From the NCBI GenBank assembly GCA_028688235.1, contig JAQTYP010000038.1:1-13362 (forward strand): 13,362 bases of DNA, read 5' to 3'. Of this stretch, positions 7,464 through 13,362 are shown in pieces. Position 1 is the stretch's first letter, and each line of letters begins with the position of its first letter. A program made the position numbers and the translations under genes. The stretch comes from Methylomonas sp. GTDB lineage: Bacteria; Pseudomonadota; Gammaproteobacteria; Methylococcales; Methylomonadaceae. The notes beneath the pieces are model-generated. The model saw only the letters and a list, made by a program, of their open reading frames with translations, made no database searches and was not told where the DNA came from.

Positions 7464-8315
7464 ATGAGAATGACCCCGCAACAATTCTTGGACTGGGAAT
7501 CCAAGTGTATTACGCTGCTGGCGATGTCCGGCGCGGGCAAAACCACATTATCGAGCAAGCTGCCCAAGGATAAATGGTTTCATTACTCCGGCGATTATCG
7601 GATAGGCACCAAGTATCTGGAAGAACCCATACTCGACAATATCAAACAGCAGGCGATGGGGGTGCCGTTTCTCAGAGATTTGCTCAAGTCGGATTCGATT
7701 TATATTTGTAGCAATATCACCGTCGACAATCTGGCGCCGGTGTCCAGCTTTTTGGGAAAAATCGGCGATCCGGCCAAGGGCGGATTGACCTTGGAAGAAT
7801 TCAAGCGCAGACAAGCCCTGCATCGCCAGGCCGAGATCGCGGCGATGAACGACGTGCCCGACTTCATCCATAAGGCCGAAGCGATCTACGGCTATAAACA
7901 TTTCATCAACGATGCCGGTGGCAGCGTCTGCGAACTGGATTGTCCGGAAGTCTTGGAAAACCTGGCCAAGCATACCGTGATGGTTTACATCAAAATTCCG
8001 CCCAAGCTGGAACAAACCATTATAGATCGGGCCAAAAAAGAGCCTAAGCCCTTGTATTACCGCCCGGAGTTCGTCGATGAAAAGCTGGCGCGCTTCATGG
8101 AACAGCACGGCTATTCGTCTACGGATCAGATCGCGCCCGATGATTTCGTCAGTTGGGTCTTTCCGGAACTGTTCATGGCGCGCGTCCCTCGGTACGAGGC
8201 TATCGCCGCTCAATACGGTTACACGGTCGATGGCGACGACGTGGCTAAAGTCCAATCCGAAGACGATTTCATTCAATTGATTGCGCAGGCCATTGCGCGG
8301 CGCGAAGGTCAGTGA
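7464..8315 (+). CDS. Uncharacterised P-loop NTPase / kinase-like protein
   Basis: The 283-residue protein has a Walker A motif AMSGAGKT (residues 20-27) directly after the first strand, so it binds ATP or GTP. Other conserved-looking blocks are WFHYSGDYRIGTKYL (38-52) and HFINDAGGSVCEL (146-158), plus a hydrophobic strand VMVYIKI (172-178). The layout resembles small-molecule or nucleotide kinases of the P-loop class, but I cannot name a substrate. Similar proteins in other proteobacteria are generally annotated only as ATPase. It has no signal peptide or membrane segment. It begins 9 bases after the DUF6763 stop and ends 9 bases before metA, placing it inside an apparent operon with methionine and purine enzymes. 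No clear Shine-Dalgarno sequence; ATG 7470 is an equally possible start. Confidence 0.85.
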   Translation: MRMTPQQFLDWESKCITLLAMSGAGKTTLSSKLPKDKWFHYSGDYRIGTKYLEEPILDNIKQQAMGVPFLRDLLKSDSIYICSNITVDNLAPVSSFLGKIGDPAKGGLTLEEFKRRQALHRQAEIAAMNDVPDFIHKAEAIYGYKHFINDAGGSVCELDCPEVLENLAKHTVMVYIKIPPKLEQTIIDRAKKEPKPLYYRPEFVDEKLARFMEQHGYSSTDQIAPDDFVSWVFPELFMARVPRYEAIAAQYGYTVDGDDVAKVQSEDDFIQLIAQAIARREGQ

Positions 8316-8324
8316 GTCGCCGGT

Positions 8325-9389
8325 ATGCCGTTAGTCGCTCATACCGATTTGCCCACTTTCCAACGCCTGCACGACGAGGGCGAAGAGATTCTGACGCCGG
8401 ACAGAGCCAGCCATCAATGCATACGCGAATTGCATATAGGGTTGCTCAACATCATGCCGGATGCCGCGTTGGAAGCGACCGAACGCCAGTTTTTCCGCTT
8501 GGTCGGTGCCTGTAATCAAATTGCCCAATTTCATGTTCATCCGTTCACGATAGATGGGCTGGAAAGAAGTCCGGCGGCCCTTGAGCATATCGCTAAATAT
8601 TACGAAAGCTTCGAACAAATCAAGCAAGACGGGCTGGATGCGCTGATCGTCAGCGGCGCCAACGTTACGCACGATCATTTGCAGGACGAGCCGTTCTGGC
8701 AACCATTGACCGAAGTGTTCGAATGGGCCAAATCGAATGTGACCTCCACGTTGTGTTCCTGTCTGGCGACTCATGCCTTCATTCAACGCTGCTACGGCGT
8801 CGAACGTACCCGGCTGCCGGCCAAACGCTGGGGGGTTTTCTCGCATAAGGTCATGGACAGACACCACCCCTTGATGGCCGAGATCAATACCCGCTTCGAT
8901 GTGCCGCATTCGCGTTATAACGAAATCTTTCAACGCGACATGGAAAAACATGGCCTTAAGGTCTTGGTTGCCAGCAAAGAGGCCGGGGTCCATCTGGCGG
9001 TCAGTCCGGACGGCTTTCGCGAGGTGTTTTTCCAAGGACATCCCGAATACGACGATATCAGTCTGTTGAAGGAATACAAGCGCGAGGTGCTTAGGTTCTA
9101 CCACGGCGAGCGGGACGATTATCCGCCTTATCCCGAGCATTATTTCGATGATGAGATAAAACGCTTATTGGCCGACTATGCCGGGCATGTCCGCGACGCC
9201 AAGGCCGCTGGTTTTGAGCTTAAACCCATGCCGGAAGCGCAGATCGTCGAACATTTGGAAGTGACGTGGCGGGATTCGGCCAAGGCCGTTTTCAATAACT
9301 GGTTAGGCAAGGTTTACCAAATCACCAACGAAGACAGGCGATTGCCGTTTATGAACGGCGTCGATCCAAATAATCCCCTGGGTCTATAG
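8325..9389 (+). CDS. metA: Homoserine O-acyltransferase, MetA family (probably succinyl)
   Basis: MetA-family enzymes acylate the hydroxyl of homoserine with succinyl- or acetyl-CoA, the committed step of methionine synthesis. The 354-residue sequence covers the whole family, with about 45 residues more than E. coli MetA (309). Catalytic residues are visible: nucleophile C146 in STLCSCLATHA, and H239 and E241 in QGHPEYD. LNIMPDAALEATERQF (41-56) is the family substrate-binding segment. The residue equivalent to E. coli G111, described as setting succinyl (Gly) versus acetyl (Glu) use, is T115 in SGANVT, so acyl specificity is not settled by sequence. Much of the extra length is an insert near residues 254-310. 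It lies 9 bases after the NTPase and its TAG directly abuts the guaD ATG. Confidence 0.9.
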   Translation: MPLVAHTDLPTFQRLHDEGEEILTPDRASHQCIRELHIGLLNIMPDAALEATERQFFRLVGACNQIAQFHVHPFTIDGLERSPAALEHIAKYYESFEQIKQDGLDALIVSGANVTHDHLQDEPFWQPLTEVFEWAKSNVTSTLCSCLATHAFIQRCYGVERTRLPAKRWGVFSHKVMDRHHPLMAEINTRFDVPHSRYNEIFQRDMEKHGLKVLVASKEAGVHLAVSPDGFREVFFQGHPEYDDISLLKEYKREVLRFYHGERDDYPPYPEHYFDDEIKRLLADYAGHVRDAKAAGFELKPMPEAQIVEHLEVTWRDSAKAVFNNWLGKVYQITNEDRRLPFMNGVDPNNPLGL

Positions 9390-9854
9390 ATGCATGCCGA
9401 ATTTCTACAATATGCGGTCGATTTGGCCCGGCAAAACGTCGCGGACGGTGGCGGTCCTTTCGGAGCTATCGTAGTCAAGGAAGGTTGCATCATCGCCAGC
9501 AGCGGCAACCGGGTTACGCCGAATCTGGATCCCACCGCCCATGCCGAAATCATGGCCATAAGAACCGCTTGCCAAGCCTTGGGTGATTTCCAGTTAAACG
9601 ACTGCACGCTTTATACCAGTTGCGAGCCGTGCCCTATGTGTCTTGGGGCGATCTATTGGGCCCGAATGAAAGGGGTGTATTATGCCTGCAATCGTTTCGA
9701 TGCGGCCGCGGCGGGCTTCGACGACAGCTTCATCTACGGCGAAATTCCAAAGCAACCGGCCCAGCGCAGTATTGCCATGCATTATCTGGCGCTTCCAGGG
9801 GCCGGCTCGCCGTTCGAGGTCTGGAATCGTCTGGAAAATAAGGTGTGCTATTGA
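9390..9854 (+). CDS. guaD: Guanine deaminase (CDA-fold, GuaD type)
   Basis: This 154-residue zinc enzyme should convert guanine to xanthine and ammonia in purine salvage. The cytidine-deaminase-fold motifs are intact: H51-A-E53 (zinc ligand and proton shuttle) and P80-C-P-M-C84 with zinc ligands C81 and C84. It follows the Bacillus subtilis GuaD pattern along its length, including GGPFGAIVVK, DPTAHAEIMAIR, TSCEPCPMCLGAIYWAR, AGFDDSFIY and a C-terminal tail ending in Tyr that in that family swaps between subunits. These features argue against tRNA adenosine deaminase TadA. The start codon immediately follows the metA stop, so translation is probably coupled. It is the last gene of the block. 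Confidence 0.92.
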   Translation: MHAEFLQYAVDLARQNVADGGGPFGAIVVKEGCIIASSGNRVTPNLDPTAHAEIMAIRTACQALGDFQLNDCTLYTSCEPCPMCLGAIYWARMKGVYYACNRFDAAAAGFDDSFIYGEIPKQPAQRSIAMHYLALPGAGSPFEVWNRLENKVCY

Positions 9855-9866
9855 TTGCGTGATCCA

Positions 9867-9998
9867 ATGGCTTTTTGGACTTCGCCAAAAATAGTCTTTA
9901 TCGTTCACGGTGTAGGGCTCGAATTTGCTCGATACCCTGCCGCCACCGCCTGGGAAAACGATGTTCCGGTTGGCGTGATGTCGGCGGTTAAATTCTGA
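9867..9998 (+). CDS. Possible 43-residue leader ORF overlapping the sensor kinase start
   Basis: An ATG at 9867 opens a 43-codon frame (MAFWTSPKIVFIVHGVGLEF at its start) whose TGA shares its last base with the kinase ATG (TGATG). Such an overlap often means translational coupling, and the kinase itself has a poor Shine-Dalgarno sequence. The ORF has no good Shine-Dalgarno sequence, no recognised family, and contains the hairpin at 9872-9891. It could be a leader peptide, a remnant of a longer N-terminal kinase region, or chance. Confidence 0.22.
   Translation: MAFWTSPKIVFIVHGVGLEFARYPAATAWENDVPVGVMSAVKF
9872..9891 (+). terminator. Hairpin 3' of guaD, weak terminator candidate
   Basis: TTTTTGG (9872-9878), a 6-base loop and CCAAAAA (9885-9891) form a perfect 7-base-pair stem 18 bases after the guaD stop. 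The stem is A/T-rich and no T-run follows, so intrinsic termination would be inefficient. It may instead protect the transcript 3' end. Confidence 0.3.
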
Positions 9999-12900
9999 TG
10001 GCGCACATGCGGCGGTTTGTCGTTTTCACGTTCATGTGGGCTTTTGCCGCTACGGTTCTTGCTGGTGGGACATTGTCCCAACGGCGAAGCGAGCTCGTCG
10101 AAATCCGCCAAGGGACGGAAAGCCATCCACTCGCCGACGAACTGTCGGCCAAGGCCGCGGTGGAGCAGGGCAACATGTGCCTACTGGATTTGGCCCAACA
10201 TTATCAGGACGAGATCAAACAGCTCCGGATAGAGCAACTGGAACGTCAAAACGAGCGGCAGAAAGCAGAACTTCGTCAGCGCGAACTGCAGCAACGCTGG
10301 TTGTGGACGGTGGCTGTGGGTAGTCTGATTATGTTGGCTGGTAACGCATTTTTCCTGGGGCGTTCTCGCCGTGCGCAGCAGCACCTGAGGTTGCTCAATG
10401 CCCAATTGGATGAGGCGAAAAGCCAGCTGCAGGCAACGCTGGACGCCATACCCGATCCGATGTTCGAGCTGGGATTGGATGGCCGCTATTACGATTGCCA
10501 TGTCCCGCGGTCCGAGGTAACGATTGTCGACCGTAATACGCTATTGGGTAAAACCGTCGGCGAAGTGATGCCCGCCGAGGCGGCTACCGTATGTCTGATG
10601 GCCCTGAGCGAGGCCTATAGCCGTGGGGTGTCGTTCGGTAAACAAGTGAAGATGCCCTTGGCTATGGGCGAGGGCTGGTTCGAATTGTCGGTTGCCGCTA
10701 AGCCGGCCCTTGCAGGTGAAGCCCCTCGTTTCATCGTCATTTCACGCGACATCACAGGCCGCAAGCGGGCGGAAGACGCGCTGGCGGCGAGGGAAAGGGA
10801 GTTTCGTATCCTGGCTCAAACCCTGCCCGACAACATCGTGCGTTACGATAGCGAGGGACGCACCCTCTATATCAATCCGGTGATGGAAAAGACCTTGGGT
10901 CTTACGCGTGAGCAGATATTGGGTACCACGATACGCGAACTTTTTCCGGGGGGGGCGTTCGAAGATTATGCGCAAGTGGTCGACAGGGCGCTGGCATTGG
11001 GGGAATACGGAGAACTGGAATTGCACGTGCCGGGTGAGGCTGGGCGCATCCATCAGATTCGGGTCGTGGCGGAGCGTGACGATGCCGGAGCCGTTGTCGG
11101 CGCGTTGGCGATAGGCCGTGATATCACGGACCGCAAGCGATCCGAAATCAGCTTGCAGGACAGTGAGCAGCGCTATCGGGAAATCTTCGAAAACGTGTCC
11201 GATGCCTTATATTTGGTCGAGGTCATGCCCGATGGAGGATTCGTCAATCGGGCCTTCAATTTTGCTTTCGAAATGGTTACGGGGCTTGCCCGTGAGGATT
11301 TGATAGGCCGCCCTGCCGATGCAAGGGACGTAGGCTCTGTCGGGGAGGCCTGTTTCAACATCGATATCGCCAAATTAAAGCACTGTGTCGAGGTCGACAT
11401 GCCGATAGAGGAAGAAATCGTCCTGGATTTGCCGACCGGTCGGCGCACGTTTTATTCGACATTGATTCCATTGCACGACAGCGACTGTCGTATTTATCGG
11501 ATACTCGGCGTGGCCCGGGACGTGACCGAGATCATAGGCGCCGAACGAAATTTTCGTACTTTGGCCGAAAACGCCCCGGATAACATCTGCCGTTACGACC
11601 TCGATTGCCGCATCATGTATTTGAATCCGCGCATGGCACATACTCTGGGGGTTAGTGCGTTAGCGGCGCTGGGTAAAACGCCGTCCGAGCTGTTTCCGGA
11701 TGGCCGCTATGCAGCCTATCAGGCCAAGGTTGCCCAGGTGGCGGCTACCGGCATGGCCGACGAAATTCAGCTTCAGCAAGCCGATGATACCGGTGGTCTT
11801 TATTATTTTCAATTTAGCTTCGTGGCCGAACGCGATGCCGGCAAGCTCGTAGGCGTATTGGCGATAGGCCATGACATTACCGAACACAAACGGGCGGCGG
11901 CGCAAATTCAGGCTCTCAATCTGAGCCTGGAGCAGAGAGTGCAGGATAGAACCGAAGCGTTGCGCCAACAAACCCGTTATTTGCGGACCATCATCGATAG
12001 CTTGCCGCTGTTGATTTGGCTGAAGGATACCGAAAGCCGGTTTGTGATGGTCAATCAGGCGACGGCCGCATCCTGCCGGTTAGGCGTAGACGAGATGGTC
12101 GGCAAGTGTGATGCCGATTTGTGGCCGGCAACGCTGGCGGAAACCTATATTGCCGAGGATCGCGAAGTGATGGCGACCCGCCAACGCAAAATCGTCGAGG
12201 AAATCCTGCCCCATTCGGATGGTTCGGCGTGGATAGAAATCGACAAGGTGCCGGTTTTGGACGAAGACGGCAGCGTATTGGGAACCGTTGGCGTCGTCCG
12301 TAATATCAGCGAGCGTAAGGCTTTGGACGCCGCTCGGGAGAAGGCGCTGGCGGAAGCCGTGAGGCTTGTGCGCTTGCGTAGCGAGTTCATGGCGAGGATG
12401 AGTCACGAACTGCGTACGCCGTTAAACGGTATCCTGGGCTACGCCCAGCTGTTAGCGCGGGACGAGGGTCTGAGTCCCAAGCAGCGCGAGATGTTGAGCG
12501 TTATCCAGCAAAGCGGGGAACATCTCTTGACTTTGATCAACGATATACTGGATTTCGCCAAAATTGAAGCGGGCAAACAAACGCTCAATCCCAAAGCCAT
12601 CTTTTTACCGGATTTTTTGAAGAATCTTGCCGGCATCGTCAGGGTTTGGGGGCAACAGAAAGGTTTGGATTTAATCTGCGACTTTGCGGCGGACATTCCC
12701 GCCGTCATACACGCCGACGAAACCCGGCTACGCCAGGTTTTATTGAATTTGTTGGGCAACGCCTTCAAATATAGCGAGCACGGACAGATTCGTTTCGGGG
12801 TTTTTTCGCCGCGTGCGGGGCAGCTGCATTTCGAGATTCGAGACAGCGGCATAGGCATAGAAGCCGGACACTTGGAACGCATATTTCAGCCGTTCGAGCA

Positions 12901-13362
12901 GGCGGGCGACGGTCAATACAGCAATAGCGGCACCGGCCTTGGACTGGCGATCAGCCGCGAACTGGTGCGCTTGATGGGTGGGGATATCAGAGTCAGCAGC
13001 AGGCTGGGCCAGGGTAGTACATTCGAATTCGATCTGGAACTGGAAAGCCTTTCGCACGGGCAGGAAGGCTTGGACGATCAAGGCCTTCCCATCGGCATGC
13101 CGGAGCGGCGTGGACGGATATTGCTGGTGGCTGCTTGCGAAGACAGGCGGGACCTGCTGGCGGATATGCTCCACCGCCAGGGCCTGGAAACCCGACTGGC
13201 TGCCAATGCCGCGGAATGTCTGGATATGATAGAACAGGCTATGCCGGATTTGATTCTAGTCGATGCGGCGGCGACTCGGACTATAGGGCTCGAAATCGTC
13301 GAGCCCGTCAGAACATTGCAACAGACTGCGCGAACCCCTATCATCGCGCTTACGGCCGGAGG
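9998..13362 (+). CDS. Multi-PAS membrane hybrid sensor histidine kinase, 3'-truncated by window edge
   Basis: At least 1121 codons, open at the window end. In order: transmembrane helix 1 (about 7-24), a short charged region with coiled coil (about 62-100), transmembrane helix 2 (101-121), then five PAS domains (about 141-257, 269-381, 392-511, 519-632 and 661-772), four of them ending in a recognisable (D/N)I(T/S)xxK-type motif. HisKA follows with phospho-acceptor H803 in MSHELRTPLNG. The HATPase domain has its N box around N917-N921, G1 box DSGIGIE (949-955) and G2 box GTGLGLAIS (978-986). A receiver domain starts near 1038; it has AA at 1045-1046 where an acidic pair is expected, but keeps D1089 and the ALTA Thr. 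The ATG at 9998 is chosen because TAA closes the frame at 9989-9991; ATG 10007 is possible. The ligand and output partner are not visible here. Confidence 0.93.
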   Translation, partial: MAHMRRFVVFTFMWAFAATVLAGGTLSQRRSELVEIRQGTESHPLADELSAKAAVEQGNMCLLDLAQHYQDEIKQLRIEQLERQNERQKAELRQRELQQRWLWTVAVGSLIMLAGNAFFLGRSRRAQQHLRLLNAQLDEAKSQLQATLDAIPDPMFELGLDGRYYDCHVPRSEVTIVDRNTLLGKTVGEVMPAEAATVCLMALSEAYSRGVSFGKQVKMPLAMGEGWFELSVAAKPALAGEAPRFIVISRDITGRKRAEDALAAREREFRILAQTLPDNIVRYDSEGRTLYINPVMEKTLGLTREQILGTTIRELFPGGAFEDYAQVVDRALALGEYGELELHVPGEAGRIHQIRVVAERDDAGAVVGALAIGRDITDRKRSEISLQDSEQRYREIFENVSDALYLVEVMPDGGFVNRAFNFAFEMVTGLAREDLIGRPADARDVGSVGEACFNIDIAKLKHCVEVDMPIEEEIVLDLPTGRRTFYSTLIPLHDSDCRIYRILGVARDVTEIIGAERNFRTLAENAPDNICRYDLDCRIMYLNPRMAHTLGVSALAALGKTPSELFPDGRYAAYQAKVAQVAATGMADEIQLQQADDTGGLYYFQFSFVAERDAGKLVGVLAIGHDITEHKRAAAQIQALNLSLEQRVQDRTEALRQQTRYLRTIIDSLPLLIWLKDTESRFVMVNQATAASCRLGVDEMVGKCDADLWPATLAETYIAEDREVMATRQRKIVEEILPHSDGSAWIEIDKVPVLDEDGSVLGTVGVVRNISERKALDAAREKALAEAVRLVRLRSEFMARMSHELRTPLNGILGYAQLLARDEGLSPKQREMLSVIQQSGEHLLTLINDILDFAKIEAGKQTLNPKAIFLPDFLKNLAGIVRVWGQQKGLDLICDFAADIPAVIHADETRLRQVLLNLLGNAFKYSEHGQIRFGVFSPRAGQLHFEIRDSGIGIEAGHLERIFQPFEQAGDGQYSNSGTGLGLAISRELVRLMGGDIRVSSRLGQGSTFEFDLELESLSHGQEGLDDQGLPIGMPERRGRILLVAACEDRRDLLADMLHRQGLETRLAANAAECLDMIEQAMPDLILVDAAATRTIGLEIVEPVRTLQQTARTPIIALTAG

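Noticed and set aside
7548..8276. 242-codon minus-strand open frame across the P-loop NTPase
   Set aside because: Antisense to a gene with a clear Walker A motif and operon context; no motif of its own.
7464..8315. P-loop NTPase as a zeta-type toxin with the DUF6763 gene as antitoxin
   Set aside because: The acidic small partner invites this idea, but DUF6763 is not an epsilon-like antitoxin, the NTPase lacks the zeta toxin pattern, and the operon continues into housekeeping genes.
8331..9140. 269-codon open frame on the minus strand across metA
   Set aside because: It is fully antisense to a gene with an intact active site, has no recognisable family and Ile/Val/Arg-rich composition typical of a complementary-strand shadow.
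9390..9854. tRNA adenosine deaminase TadA
   Set aside because: The HAE and PCxxC motifs are shared, but the AGFDDSFIY segment and the C-terminal tail match guanine deaminase GuaD.
9855..10330. Frameshift joining the upstream 43-codon ORF to the kinase
   Set aside because: Continuing the upstream frame past 9998 gives a Cys/Arg/Pro-rich sequence unlike a protein, so the TGATG overlap is not a simple frameshift error.

Overview
The window reads as ordinary chromosome of a gammaproteobacterium. The purM, DUF2066, ErpA, two-domain GlnE, SlyX, DUF6763 and MetA products all point there. The multi-PAS hybrid kinase and the overall protein style are reminiscent of Methylococcales (Methylomonas-like methanotrophs); that genus-level guess is inference from memory, not a search. 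There are no rRNA or tRNA genes, insertion sequences, CRISPR arrays or phage genes.

Layout. At the left edge purM (purine synthesis) runs off the window on the minus strand. It diverges from a plus-strand gene for a secreted or periplasmic DUF2066 protein. A convergent 54-residue membrane protein (minus) follows, then erpA (plus), an A-type Fe-S carrier. glnE (minus) lies tail to tail with erpA and encodes the bifunctional adenylyltransferase/adenylyl-removing enzyme that controls glutamine synthetase. A structured intergenic region with several overlapping inverted repeats separates glnE from a divergent D,D-carboxypeptidase that carries a C-terminal SPOR domain. slyX (minus) converges on that gene.

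From 7152 a compact plus-strand block follows: a small acidic DUF6763 protein, an uncharacterised P-loop NTPase, a MetA-family homoserine O-acyltransferase and a guanine deaminase. Gaps are 9, 9 and 0 bases, so it looks like one transcription unit. A plausible sigma70 promoter precedes it, with an 18-base dyad between its -35 and -10. The block joins methionine synthesis, purine salvage and an unknown ATP/GTP-binding protein, and is the best candidate for an undescribed functional association.

The right quarter is one very large gene open at the window end (9998 to 13362, at least 1121 codons). It encodes a membrane-anchored hybrid histidine kinase: two transmembrane helices, a coiled linker, five PAS domains, HisKA, HATPase and the start of a receiver domain. 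The receiver has lost the acidic pair that binds magnesium (Ala-Ala instead of Asp-Asp) but keeps the phospho-acceptor Asp. Two of the PAS domains are near-collinear duplicates.

The main points of interest are the NTPase-metA-guaD cluster, the Thr at the acyl-specificity position of the MetA homologue, the degenerate receiver, the SPOR-tailed carboxypeptidase, the small membrane protein and the structured glnE upstream region.
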